This document shows, in pieces, positions 28,220-37,450 of a DNA stretch of 50,783 nt. Made by a program: the position numbers and the translations under genes. The notes beneath the pieces were generated by a model. It was not told the DNA's origin, made no database searches, and saw nothing but the letters and a program-made list of their open reading frames with translations. Source of the DNA: Candidatus Nitrosocosmicus sp. (GTDB taxonomy: Archaea; Thermoproteota; Nitrososphaeria; Nitrososphaerales; Nitrososphaeraceae); contig JARFXS010000007.1 in assembly GCA_029194465.1 (NCBI GenBank), positions 1 to 50,783 of the forward strand, read 5' to 3'. Numbering within the stretch: the first letter of the stretch is position 1; each line of letters starts with the position of its first letter.

Positions 28220-29227
28220 TTATAAACTCCGCTCTACAATGTATTTTGCAGAATTTTGTAACGATATTAATGCAGGAGATCGGTCATAACTTCTCAATGT
28301 CTCGAATGCTTCCTTAGCATAACTGTTTGCAATGTCACGAACTTCCCTATCGACCCTAATTTCAGCAATCTTATTTACCATCTCTGCAATTTCAGAATCT
28401 TTTGCATTCTTACTTCCAAACAGTTGTCTTAATAAATCCTTATCTGTAGAATTCAAATTCTGAAAAGCTAATAAAATGGGTAGTGTTTTTTTTCCTTCTC
28501 GTATATCATTTCCTACAAATTTGCCAGTTACTTTGGAATCGCCTTGAATTCCAATTAAATCATCAATGAGTTGAAATGCAATGCCGATCTTTTCCCCGTA
28601 GCTAGACATATTTTCCAAGTCTTTTTCGGTGAAGTCAGGTGAGGATAGAGTACCTAATTCGCATGAGACTCTAAATAGTGCAGCGGTTTTTTTTTCAATC
28701 ATTTTGATGTATAAATCTGTAGATGAAAACTCATCGTCCTGAGCCATTTGTATATCCAAAGCCTGCCCCTCGCAAACATCTATGCACGAAGTCGATAGCA
28801 AATCAACCATCCTTAAAAGGACGGATTGATCGAGTCCAACCTTTTTTCCATAGATAGATATTACTTGGAATGCTTTTGAAAAAAGGACATCTCCTGCTAA
28901 AATTGCCAAAGGAATTCCAAATTGTCGATGTACTGTTGTTACGTTATGCCTAACGTTATCATTATCCATTATGTCGTCGTGAACCAATGTAAAATTATGA
29001 ACCAATTCCACAGAGGTAGCAGCTGGAAGTGAAGATTCTAGACTCCCATTTAGAAGTTCGCTTGATTTAATGGTCATAAAGGGTCTCAGCCTCTTCCCCC
29101 CGCTCTTAATGTAATGCAAAGAGGCCGTATACAAACCAAAAGGCTCACCGGAAATGTTATTGAGAATAAATTGATTTATTTTAGAAGCAACAAAATTGAT
29201 TTCAGTTTTTATGTCCTCTGAACTCAT
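28220..29227 (-). CDS. idsA: Geranylgeranyl diphosphate synthase (polyprenyl synthetase)
   Basis: A 335-residue trans-prenyltransferase that condenses IPP with allylic diphosphates for archaeal ether lipids. The first aspartate-rich motif is VHDDIMDND, the GGKRLRP substrate loop is near residue 46, and the second aspartate motif is QLIDDLIGIQGD. Product length is set by residues before the first motif (LVHNFTLVHDD), consistent with C20, but this is inference. It overlaps idi2 by 26 bases and precedes gltX by 6 bases, so the lipid genes and gltX are one transcription unit. Intact. Confidence 0.92.
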   Translation of the reverse strand: MSSEDIKTEINFVASKINQFILNNISGEPFGLYTASLHYIKSGGKRLRPFMTIKSSELLNGSLESSLPAATSVELVHNFTLVHDDIMDNDNVRHNVTTVHRQFGIPLAILAGDVLFSKAFQVISIYGKKVGLDQSVLLRMVDLLSTSCIDVCEGQALDIQMAQDDEFSSTDLYIKMIEKKTAALFRVSCELGTLSSPDFTEKDLENMSSYGEKIGIAFQLIDDLIGIQGDSKVTGKFVGNDIREGKKTLPILLAFQNLNSTDKDLLRQLFGSKNAKDSEIAEMVNKIAEIRVDREVRDIANSYAKEAFETLRSYDRSPALISLQNSAKYIVERSL

Positions 29228-30320
29228 AACTATTCAACATACTTGCTAATTTATCTTTCAATATATATCTTGTATTCACCAAGGAATCAATATCAGGTGA
29301 CCCTAGTAAGAACATAGTACCTCTTAGCTGTGCCATTATCAGCTGTGTAAATTTGTCTAACTCATACTCCGATTCTGCGGCCTTTCTTAAAAAAGGAAAC
29401 GCCATTGCACACATCTTGGCTCCAAGCATCAAACACTTGGCAATTTCCAGGCCATTGCGTAGTCCGCCTGAAGCAATCACAGGGACTTCGATTAATCTTG
29501 TAGCCAATAATACGCATAAAGCAGTTGGGATACCCCAGTCCCAAAAAAGATTACCCAAATTAGACTTTATGTAACTGTTGACGTTATCCGCTCTTATTTT
29601 TTCAATTCCCGCCCAGCTTGTACCTCCAGATCCTGCCACGTTTATAGCTTTTATCCCAGCACCTTGAAGTTTGAGGGCAACTTCTGGAGAAACTCCAGAG
29701 CCTACTTCTTTGACTATGACGGGAATATCTATTTCTTGTACTAGAGTAGTTATTTTTTGCAGAATTCCCTTAAAATGTGGTTCCCCCTCTGGCTGAATTA
29801 GTTCTTGCAGTGGGTTTAAGTGTATGGCCAATGCATCAGCATCAATCATTTTTATGATTTTTTTGACGTCATCTTTTGATAAACCCTCAGCAAGTTGAGC
29901 TCCACCTATGTTTGCAATCAAGAAAGCATTTGGGGCAACGTTCCGAGCAATAGCATAACTCTGAACAAGTTTGTCACTTTTTAGTCCAGCTCTTTGGCTT
30001 CCAAGCCCCATTGCCAATCCATATTTCTCAGCTATTTGACCTAGTCTTTTGTTTATGACTAGTGCTTCATCAGTACCACCAGTCATAGAGTCAATAATAA
30101 TGGGAGCGGAGAAGTGCTTACCAAGAAAAACTGTATTCAGCCTTATATCCTCGATATTAATTTCAGGTAATGCATTGTGGACCAAATAAACATCCTCCAA
30201 AAGAGTCGTAGTTTCCTTGCCCTGAACTTCATCTTTTAAAGGAATGTCTATTCCTTCTTTTTTTCTTTTCTTTATCAATTCAATTTGTTTCTCTGAGATG
30301 GAAGGATTTTCTCCAGTCAT
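29202..30320 (-). CDS. fni: Type II isopentenyl-diphosphate isomerase (FMN)
   Basis: A 372-residue FMN/NAD(P)H-dependent isomerase converting IPP to DMAPP. Seen are IIIDSMTGGTDEA (FMN loop), LGSQRAGL, a IVKEVGSGVSPE phosphate-binding segment, GSGGTSWAGIE and ASGGLRNG. It provides DMAPP for idsA in the same operon. Start ATG 30320, 40 bases after ipk. Intact. Confidence 0.93.
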   Translation of the reverse strand: MTGENPSISEKQIELIKKRKKEGIDIPLKDEVQGKETTTLLEDVYLVHNALPEINIEDIRLNTVFLGKHFSAPIIIDSMTGGTDEALVINKRLGQIAEKYGLAMGLGSQRAGLKSDKLVQSYAIARNVAPNAFLIANIGGAQLAEGLSKDDVKKIIKMIDADALAIHLNPLQELIQPEGEPHFKGILQKITTLVQEIDIPVIVKEVGSGVSPEVALKLQGAGIKAINVAGSGGTSWAGIEKIRADNVNSYIKSNLGNLFWDWGIPTALCVLLATRLIEVPVIASGGLRNGLEIAKCLMLGAKMCAMAFPFLRKAAESEYELDKFTQLIMAQLRGTMFLLGSPDIDSLVNTRYILKDKLASMLNSYEFRGHKN

Positions 30321-30359
30321 ATCTAATTACCTCCTAGACCCGAATATTTCATATTATTG

Positions 30360-31175
30360 CTAACTCCCAGACCCCATTCTTATGCATGTGCCAATGTATT
30401 TTCGATCATGAATTATATCTAAAATCCTTTCTGGATGGAAACCATTAATCAAATATGCTGGTGTACCTGATTTTGCAATCTGAATAGATTCAGTAATTTT
30501 TCGTTTCATACCTCCTGTAACATCATAAGAAGTATCAGGGTTTACTTTTTCTGTCTCACCTTTCAAGAAAATATCGTTGACATCTGTTTTGCCCACTCGA
30601 ATTTCCCTAACTATTTCCCCTTTGCTCATATCATTGTATAGTCCATCTACATTAGTGGTGAAAATAGAAAACTGTGGATGTAATTCTGTGCACAGCATGG
30701 ACATTATTGTATCCCCAGAAAGAATTGAAAAATTATTTCCATGGGTATGTATCACATCTCCAAACGTAATTGGTATAAGCTCATTCCCATTGGTCATATC
30801 AAGGATATTATGCAATCTAGTAGGGTCCGCTGCACCGTTAAATACAAATGCTGATGGTTGGATCGAATAAGGTTTAAGATTGGATTCTATAAATTTTTCG
30901 ATAATTATATGATTTAGTTTTATCATAGATTCATGGACCACAGATACACCAAGATCGGAATATGGGTATGGCTTGGTATGCATATCATATTTTACAGACC
31001 AATAGTGACCAAAAGAACCTCCACCATGAACAATAATAATCTTAAAATATTTCTTTATCTCACCTAACACTTTTAATATTTTATCGATCCCCTCGTAGTT
31101 TGGAGATAAAGGTTTTTCTTTGAATGTAACTACGGATCCGCCTAACTTTATGATTATTAAATTATTAGATATCAA
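30360..31175 (-). CDS. ipk: Isopentenyl phosphate kinase
   Basis: A 271-residue amino-acid-kinase-fold enzyme phosphorylating isopentenyl phosphate to IPP in the archaeal mevalonate pathway. The N-terminal IIKLGGSVVTFKEKPL and IIIVHGGGSFGHYW contain the catalytic His in GHYW; C-terminal DVTGGMKRKI binds nucleotide. Start TTG 31175 (MISNNLIII). It follows the broken mevalonate kinase, which would normally feed the pathway, yet is itself clean. A TATA-like AT-rich run lies about 20-35 bases upstream (31195-31212). Intact. Confidence 0.93.
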   Translation of the reverse strand: MISNNLIIIKLGGSVVTFKEKPLSPNYEGIDKILKVLGEIKKYFKIIIVHGGGSFGHYWSVKYDMHTKPYPYSDLGVSVVHESMIKLNHIIIEKFIESNLKPYSIQPSAFVFNGAADPTRLHNILDMTNGNELIPITFGDVIHTHGNNFSILSGDTIMSMLCTELHPQFSIFTTNVDGLYNDMSKGEIVREIRVGKTDVNDIFLKGETEKVNPDTSYDVTGGMKRKITESIQIAKSGTPAYLINGFHPERILDIIHDRKYIGTCIRMGSGS

Positions 31176-31194
31176 GACGTATTACACTAGTGAA

Positions 31195-31212
31195 ATCTCA
31201 AGATATTATTAA
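31195..31212 (-). promoter_or_regulatory. Possible own promoter of the ipk operon
   Basis: On the minus strand, CATAATTAATAATATC is centred about 28 bases before TTG 31175. In this position it would drive ipk independently of the decayed genes upstream. The match is AT-rich and weak. Confidence 0.3.
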
Positions 31213-31272
31213 TTATGTGATCAGATAAGATAATTTGGGATTGAGATTCTATCGGCAAATGTGCTATGGCAT

Positions 31273-32291
31273 TTAGTCATCACAAACGATCCTCAACCCT
31301 TCTTGATCAATTTTTGCAAAAAATATTTTTAGATCTTTAAATCTAATCTTTTCAAGATATTTTTGATAACTGAAAATATCCTATGTAAGAGAGACAAGAC
31401 AGAACCGCTACCCCCAGAACCAGTAATTTTTGTTCCCAATGAACCTCTGAATTACAAATATTAATTATCTTATCTAGTATCGGATTAGACAACGAAAGGC
31501 TGACTAACAATTCGTGATTTCTATTTAGAAATTACCGATGTCATCAACTTTTTTGCTCAAGGAGGTTGAGGCTTGATTATAAATATCTCCATAATTATTG
31601 CATAGATTATCAAAATCATTTGGAAAGTTACTTCTGATTTTGGCAACCTTCTAACCATAGAAAAGGTATCTTGGGAAACCCCACTATCAATTATCAGAAA
31701 CCGATAATCGCTAAAATCTATTGAGATCCTTTTAAAACCATTTAACTTGTCGGTTTCTCCAGCCCTCCAAATGTGCAAAATACTACAATCCGCTCCCGAA
31801 GTATCCTATTACACCCTTCTCCCGCGTTAATAGACTCATAACAAATCTTATCCTTGTTGACCCTGTTATCTAAATAATGGTAAAGAAGCACCTGTTAATG
31901 CAACACAAAAAAAAAGATCAAGTCCTCCTCCTAATGGAATTTCAGAAATAAACTAATCATAATGCTATATACTTGATCTATAATCAATGTCGATCTGTGT
32001 CAAGAAATTGGATAACCCATAAAGCTTTTTGATAATTTCATTATGCACCCTATCTTGTCCAACTGGAAAGTATAGCACCGAGTTTTTAATAGTGGCTCTA
32101 AAACCTAGATTTGATTCAATTTTGATTTCATCCTGTTGTAGATGGAGAGAAATCTTTACCTTGAATAATCTATCTATGGACGCGATTAAAGATGGATATC
32201 CATATACTACAAAGTGCTCTCCAAAGAGGATCACCTTTCCTGGTGCTATTGCTTCTATATGACGTTCAAAAGTGTGAGTATTTGAATTCAT
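31273..32291 (-). pseudogene. mvk: Mevalonate kinase pseudogene
   Basis: A GHMP kinase in fragments. The open N-terminus from ATG 32291 reads APGKVILFGEHFVVYGYPSL (GHMP motif 1), then stops at 31965. In other frames follow SEIPLGGGLDLFFCVAL (the P-x-GGGLGSSA ATP motif with its serines lost), AGETDKLNGFKRISIDF and VSQDTFSMVRRLP, and finally GTKITGSGGSGSVLSL (motif 3, KTGaGGGG-like) and EGLRIV to TAA 31273. So the whole gene is present with several frameshifts and a damaged ATP loop. It cannot make an active enzyme. The ATG overlaps the Memo stop (ATGA). Mevalonate kinase is required for archaeal lipids, so a copy is expected elsewhere. Confidence 0.9.
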
Positions 32292-33207
32292 TCAAACTCC
32301 CCCTCCCTCTGCGTATCCTGGTCGTCATCCTCAAACCCTCTAAAAATATCAGAATAGATGAATAACCCACGACCGAATTCTTTTTCGCCATCAATAATAT
32401 CGCCACTCGTTAGATGCTTTAACAATATAACATCAAGATTTCAAATAATTTTGAAAATTCTATGGCAGTAGCTACGCACCATATCCACAAACATATCGAA
32501 AATAGTTCCTAAAGCATTATCATAAAATGAGTCGAGGTCCATCTTAAATCTCCGCTATCAGTTTCTTATCAATGGCACAGCATTCCTCAGCAACCTAGAT
32601 AGTGAGTAAAGTTAGTGCTAGATATTAGTATAACTTTTTCATCATAGGGGTATGATGCTTTTAAATACCTTTGCCAATTGTGCACATGTCTTTTTTGTCC
32701 TGTTTTTCCTTGAAGTATAGGCAAAAATGTGAAATTATCCTTCTTTAGCATTTGGATAAATGGGTTTTGAGTTTTCAATTGTGTAATCAATTTCAAATGA
32801 GAAAGAATCTATTTCTACAAGACCGGCATTACTTTTCTTTATCAAATTATGTGCCATTGTCTCGTTAATTTGCGCTTGCCCAAGGGAGTATTCCAAGTGC
32901 CCATGCTCCAACACGGAGATGCCTGGACTCGTTCCTCGGTGATCTGATGACAGTATTATGAAATTTTGGCATTCTATCTTGTCTATCAAGGTAATAAGTG
33001 AATGCTGACACATAGCCAGAGTAATCGTATGAACCGTGTGGAACTATGAAACTCAGAATCTTCTTATCTCGAATGTATTCATTTACCATTTGTAGGGTTT
33101 TGCTATCTTCAGAAGAGGAATCCAAAAGTGAAAAAAGAGCTTTTGAATTGAAGCATTTAGTTGCCCATAATCTTTGGATAAAACTCCGCTAAAGTTATGT
33201 TCACGTG
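32288..33207 (-). pseudogene. Memo-family protein pseudogene
   Basis: Fragments in changing frames follow the Memo/AMMECR1-neighbour family. Upstream: KDYGQLNASIQKLFS. Open frame 32865-33125: SFIVPHGSYDYSGYVSA, where the family has PHAGYxYSG. Overlapping frame 32735-33013: FIILSSDHRGTSPGIS (family GPNHxG). Frame 32587-32796: KVILISSTNFTHYLG (family SSDFSHY). Then HLTSGDIIDGEKE near the end. The EHSxE ligand region is lost. At least three frameshifts. Original 3' end overlaps mvk by 4 bases. Confidence 0.85.
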
Positions 33208-33218
33208 TCAATATTTAA

Positions 33219-34063
33219 TTAAATCAATTCTTCTACTAGTTTAACCTCGAAATCATCTATTGTTAACGGCATCTCAGAGAATCAGATTTATCTTTCCTTG
33301 CTTTTTGAGGACTTCTTTTGTTAGAGCCAATAAACGGTAGCAAGTGCTTTTCTACCTATTATTTGATGGTATTGCAAATCAACTTTAGAGGTAATATTGT
33401 CACTATTTGATAAACGATTACAGGGACCCCGAAACAACATTGCTTCCAAAACTGCCTGCTCGTCGAAACTGAGGATCTCTGTGACTATTACTATTTCGGG
33501 TTCCAGATATTTTGGTAACGAGGATTTGTAGCAAATGTCTTGACGCCAAATCTTCCAAATACCACGAGCACCTGTTAATTCACAAAATTTTCTATTAATT
33601 GTTTCCATGCTCCCTTGCAGATGTTACTGCACCATTTGCGATATTCACGTTCTACCTAAATTTTACTGCAACGTCTATTCTGGCCGGGTTTTTACTAATA
33701 TCGAGGATATACAATCAGCTGGATTAGCACGAGTTATGAATGATGTCATAAATTTAGTTTTGATTGGGGTTCCGACCCTGATTCCAGTTGACAATATCAT
33801 TTTCTCTAAGTTGTTAGAATCTTCCAATGATTCGAATTGTTCTACCATATCTGACGAACTATTTGAATCCTCGTCGCTCACTCGTTGTTCAGTTTGTTCA
33901 GATTCCGTTATCTTCAGGAGATTCCTCTGCGATGCTATTGGTATTATTTGAATCTTCTTCCTCAGTTTTGGTGGTATCATTAACAGTTTATCTAATTGTT
34001 CATTATCAAATTATTAAGAGAATCCAATTCATCAGTATTCATATTCATGATATATTGCTCCAT
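33219..34063 (-). pseudogene. rpsB: Ribosomal protein uS2 pseudogene
   Basis: Recognised in pieces. A start at ATG 34063 (MEQYIMNMNTDELDS) is stopped after 23 codons. Frame 33675-33980 gives EKMILSTGIRVGTPIKTKFM and TRANPAD. Then, in another frame, NVNIANGAVTSAREHG. Frame 33321-33608 gives KFCELTGARGIW, LPKYLEPEIVIV, LSNSDNITSKVDL and GRKALATVYWL. A last frame gives PLTIDDFEVKLVEELI ending at TAA 33219. These are the S2 family segments in order, with at least four lesions. uS2 is essential, so a functional copy must exist elsewhere if the sequence is correct. Opposite-strand frames are shadows. Confidence 0.92.
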
Positions 34064-34078
34064 TAGCCATTCCTTCTA

Positions 34079-35286
34079 TTAGAAACCATACTCTGAAACT
34101 CTCAATAATTCATTTAATTTGGAAATTCTTTCTCCCCACTACACCAGTTTTTATCATAAGTGAATTTGTAGCGATAGAAATATGGGAAATATGACTGTCA
34201 GCTGATTCACCGAATCTATGAGAAGTAATGATTTTAATGTTATTGTTGTTGCATTCTTCCGCAAATAACATTGCATCATATAAAATACTACTTGATTTAC
34301 CTTCAAAATTGCTAGTTTGCCTTTTTTAGCAGCAACTTTTGCTCTTTATTTTATTATTAGTAACCAGCAAATCATCGCCTGTAATGAACATAGGATTACC
34401 TGAGTTATGATGACATATTCTCAAAAATCTCTTCATGTAATGGATCCTCGGCACATAAATAGAGTTGTAGTCACAGGTCAATTTATTGTATCTCTATTGT
34501 TCCTCTGTTGTTCTTATGTCTTCTCGTTTTGTAGTCATATACCTTCTTGTTATTATCCCATAATGAGGAAACTGCAAAGTCTATGCCCATTCTAACCTCC
34601 TTCTTTGGATCATATCCACAGCTCAATAATCGCGTTTTCGACTAACTCAATGGCACGATCATTTACAATAGAGGTGCCCATCCTCCTTCGTCTCCTTTTC
34701 CGCCAGTAAATCTACTATCGATTTTTTCGATACTTTTTTTTACTTCTTTATGAATATTCGAATTCAAAGATATTGCTTCAAAGATCGATTGTGACTTTAT
34801 AGGGCAAATCAAGAACTCCTGCCAGTCTGGGGGTCCCGGCCCGGCATGAGCACCTCCCCCTAGGACATTTCCTAAAGGGAACGGGAAACTAATCTTTTCC
34901 AATTTTGGGTTCAAGACTTTGTAGAATGGAACATTCATGGCCTTTGCAGCTGAATCTACACTTGCTAAGGTAAGAGCGTAAGCTACCGAACCCCCAATAT
35001 TTGAATAATTATCAGAAGGATCCACTGTTTTAATTGCATCATGCAGACTTTTCAGGTCTGCGCTGTCAACATCAATAAACTTACTCTTTAGACTTTTAAA
35101 ATTTTTAAGAGTTAATTCCGGATCATTTTTGACAAAGCTTTGTGCCTCATACATACCAACACTAGCACCTGATGGAGCACAAGCCCGACCTCGATATTTG
35201 TTGTCAGATAGTACATCGATTTCGATTGTTTTATCTCCTCGGCTATTGAAAACTAGCCTTTCCTCAACTAAAGTGATTTTTGGCAA
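34079..35286 (-). pseudogene. eno: Enolase pseudogene
   Basis: The N-terminal half is open from ATG 35286: VFNSRGDKTIEIDV, APSGASVGMYEA (enolase SGASTG loop) and GNVLGGGAHAGPG, to TAA 34663. Then pieces in shifting frames continue the enzyme in order: NDRAIELVENAI, GYDPKKEVRMGIDFAVSSLW, CAEDPLHEEIFENMSS (catalytic Asp/Glu region), FITGDDLLVTN, LAILKVNQ (catalytic Lys), KIITSHRFGESADSHI (SHRSGE loop with Ser to Phe), NSLMIKTG and ERISKLNELLRVSEYG to TAA 34079. At least five lesions. Enolase converts 2-phosphoglycerate to PEP; loss would block gluconeogenesis, so another copy is expected. Confidence 0.93.
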
Positions 35287-35292
35287 TATTTA

Positions 35293-35529
35293 TCATTCCA
35301 TTTCAGATTGTATCTCCGCCCGTCGTTTCCTCAAAGCTTCATAATAGGGAATGACTTGATAAATAGTCTCTACGCTAGATACGAACATTCTTCTGCAGCA
35401 GTATCGTGTAATGTTCAAAGAATCCATAACCTTATTTGGTTCTTCTCCTTGTTTTAATTGGTTTAAATATTCATTATATATATTAGCTATCAGTTTTCCA
35501 CATGTAAAGCATCTTACTGGAACAAGCAT
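35293..35529 (-). CDS. rpoN: RNA polymerase subunit N (Rpb10 homologue)
   Basis: A 78-residue zinc-binding polymerase subunit. The ligands are CFTCGK at residues 7-12 and the tandem Cys in RYCCRRM at about 44-48, exactly the Rpb10 arrangement. Length is slightly above the usual 60-75 because of an acidic C-terminal tail (RRAEIQSEME). It ends 6 bases before the enolase start, the normal archaeal neighbour, but rpoK, rps9 and rpl13 that often accompany it are not in the window. Intact. Confidence 0.93.
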   Translation of the reverse strand: MLVPVRCFTCGKLIANIYNEYLNQLKQGEEPNKVMDSLNITRYCCRRMFVSSVETIYQVIPYYEALRKRRAEIQSEME

Positions 35530-35627
35530 GATATAAAAAAATGAACTCCATAATAAAAATCATTCAAATAGCATGACTGTCTCAGTGGGAATATTCAAAT
35601 TATCCCTCAAATAATAAAAAGTCAAAA

Positions 35628-35712
35628 GCGGGAGTCGCCCAGCTTGGCCAAAGGCGTAAGGTTGAGGGCCTTATCCCTCAGGGGTTCGTGGGTTCAAATC
35701 CCATCTCCCGCA
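35628..35712 (+). tRNA. tRNA-Leu (GAG)
   Basis: Acceptor stem GCGGGAG (35628-35634) pairs with CTCCCGC (35705-35711), followed by A as discriminator; CCA is not encoded. D-stem GCC/GGC. Anticodon stem TAAGG/CCTTA encloses TTGAGGG, giving anticodon GAG (reads CUC/CUU). A long variable arm (CCCT/AGGG) marks class II Leu. T-arm GTGGG-TTCAAAT-CCCAT. No intron. It is on the plus strand, divergent from rpoN. An AT-rich run (35610-35620) precedes it. Confidence 0.95.
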
Positions 35713-35789
35713 TTTGATATGACTTTTAAGGAAAATCGAGAAATGACCAGAAAACAGACATAAATTACATTGGATAAAATAGTCTTTAG

Positions 35790-36851
35790 ATGAATATTAT
35801 ACCTGCCGTATTAGCGCCAGAGTTCAAAGACATCAACAATTGGAGTGATAATACGATGCATAGCATAAAGGACCTAAAGGGTAAGGTAGTACTCTTAGAT
35901 TTTTGGACATATACTTGTATTTTTTGCTTAAGAACCATTCCAACAATAAAAAAGATTAAAGAGAAATATGCAGATAAGGGTTTGGTGGTATTTGGGATTC
36001 ATTCGGCTGAATATGAGTTTGCCAAAAATATCGTAAATATTGAAAAGGCATTAAAGGAGTTTGGAGCGGAGAAGGAGGTAACCGGATATGATAACAACAA
36101 CAAGACTTGGGAAGTATATGGGAATTCGTACTGGCCCAAGCACATATTAATTGATAGGGATGGGTTTGTTAGGTACGAACATCCTGGGTACGGAACCTTT
36201 GATGATTTTGAAGAAGCCTTGAACGATTTGCTTGATCTCCCATTCCCTGATCCAGAGTTGCTTCAGGACAAGAAAGAAGGAAAATCAGAACTAGACAATG
36301 ATCTCATTCAAAATGGCCTCGAACAGAAGAACAATAAGGAACAAAATGAAGTAACTAAGATATACGGAATGCATTTTAACGGCATGGCCCCTGAGATCTG
36401 TGTAGGGTACTCACGTATCAGAAGGTTTGGAAATAATCAAAAAGCTAAAATTAATGAATATAATGTGTTTACCGAGCCCCAAACAGTGTTGGACAATACT
36501 GTATATTTAAGGGGCAAGTGGAGATGGGATAAAGAGGGCATAACGGTGTCATTTGACAACAAGGAAATTCACCCCGCAATAATCTTCAAGTACAATATGG
36601 CATCAAATGTAAACGTGATAGTTGGTACCACCGACGATAAGCCTGCAATTGCAGATATAAAGTTAGACGGCAAATTCTTAACTGATGAACAAATAGGCTA
36701 TCATGGAAAAAAAGATAGTAGCTCGAGTTTTTTTGAAATCACCTGGCCACATATGATGAATATAGTCAAGACTCCTAGTCCTGAAATCCATACCCTAGAA
36801 ATATTGCCAAAGACCGATAATTTCTATTTTTACACGTTTGTATTTGGTTAA
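35790..36851 (+). CDS. Thioredoxin-like protein with DipZ-type C-terminal domain
   Basis: A 353-residue protein. The N-terminal redoxin domain has TYTCIFCLRTIP with the CxxC at residues 43 and 46 and a cis-Pro region (YWPKHILIDRDG). A Glu/Lys/Asn-rich linker (about 160-190) leads to a C-terminal beta domain like that of DipZ (PEICVGYSRIRRF, TVYLRGKWRWDKEGITV). No signal peptide or CcdA-like membrane part is present, so it is probably cytoplasmic or weakly attached. Role: thiol-disulfide exchange. It is followed after about 100 bases by a PrxQ gene in the same direction, which it could reduce (inference). Confidence 0.8.
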   Translation: MNIIPAVLAPEFKDINNWSDNTMHSIKDLKGKVVLLDFWTYTCIFCLRTIPTIKKIKEKYADKGLVVFGIHSAEYEFAKNIVNIEKALKEFGAEKEVTGYDNNNKTWEVYGNSYWPKHILIDRDGFVRYEHPGYGTFDDFEEALNDLLDLPFPDPELLQDKKEGKSELDNDLIQNGLEQKNNKEQNEVTKIYGMHFNGMAPEICVGYSRIRRFGNNQKAKINEYNVFTEPQTVLDNTVYLRGKWRWDKEGITVSFDNKEIHPAIIFKYNMASNVNVIVGTTDDKPAIADIKLDGKFLTDEQIGYHGKKDSSSSFFEITWPHMMNIVKTPSPEIHTLEILPKTDNFYFYTFVFG

Positions 36852-36953
36852 TAATTAAACACATACCATGATAAATACAAAGTTGAGATTCATGGTTAAT
36901 AAGAAGCCAGAATGAAAACAAACATGTATTTTTTAGTGTGCTAACAGTACAAT

Positions 36954-37445
36954 ATGACAAATCAAAAAGACTATGAAATGCAAGTTAAAGAGGGTGACAA
37001 ACCATTCGACTTTGAGTATCAGGATTCAACTGGTAATAAATTCAAACTTTCAAACATGTTAGGACACAAAAAGATAGTTATTTATTTTTATCCAAAGGAT
37101 TTTACACCCGGCTGTACCATAGAGGCTGAGGAATTTACACGAGATTATAACTTATTTGAACAACAGGGGATTGAAATAATTGGAATCAGTCCGGATTCTA
37201 ACGATTCTCATACAAAATTCAGAGAAAAGATGAATATCCCCTATATGCTTGCATCTGACCCCAGCAATGAAATTTCAAAGGGTTATGGGGTGTACGGGCT
37301 CAAAAAATTCATGGGAAAGGAATACTATGGAGTTAATAGGTCAACTTTTTTGATCGATCAAAGCGGAAAAATTGCCAAAATATATTCAAGTGTTAAACCA
37401 AGAGGTCACAGCAAGGAAGTTCTTGAATTTTTTAAAGATTTATGA
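36954..37445 (+). CDS. bcp: Peroxiredoxin of the BCP/PrxQ family, single-cysteine form
   Basis: A 163-residue peroxidase reducing hydroperoxides. The peroxidatic site is YFYPKDFTPGCTIEAEEF with Cys 54. PrxQ enzymes often have a resolving Cys five residues later (CTKEAC); here that place is Glu and no other Cys exists in the chain, so it would need an external thiol (a thioredoxin such as the upstream DipZ-like protein). Start ATG 36954. It converges with the gene at 37451, only 5 bases between stops. Confidence 0.92.
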   Translation: MTNQKDYEMQVKEGDKPFDFEYQDSTGNKFKLSNMLGHKKIVIYFYPKDFTPGCTIEAEEFTRDYNLFEQQGIEIIGISPDSNDSHTKFREKMNIPYMLASDPSNEISKGYGVYGLKKFMGKEYYGVNRSTFLIDQSGKIAKIYSSVKPRGHSKEVLEFFKDL

Positions 37446-37450
37446 GGAGT

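Noticed and set aside
33607..34066. Plus-strand ORFs with apparent Cys motifs
   Set aside because: Antisense of the S2 pseudogene, whose family segments read only on the minus strand.
34407..34595. Plus-strand 62-residue ORF
   Set aside because: Antisense to the enolase pseudogene tail (GDDLLVTN region).
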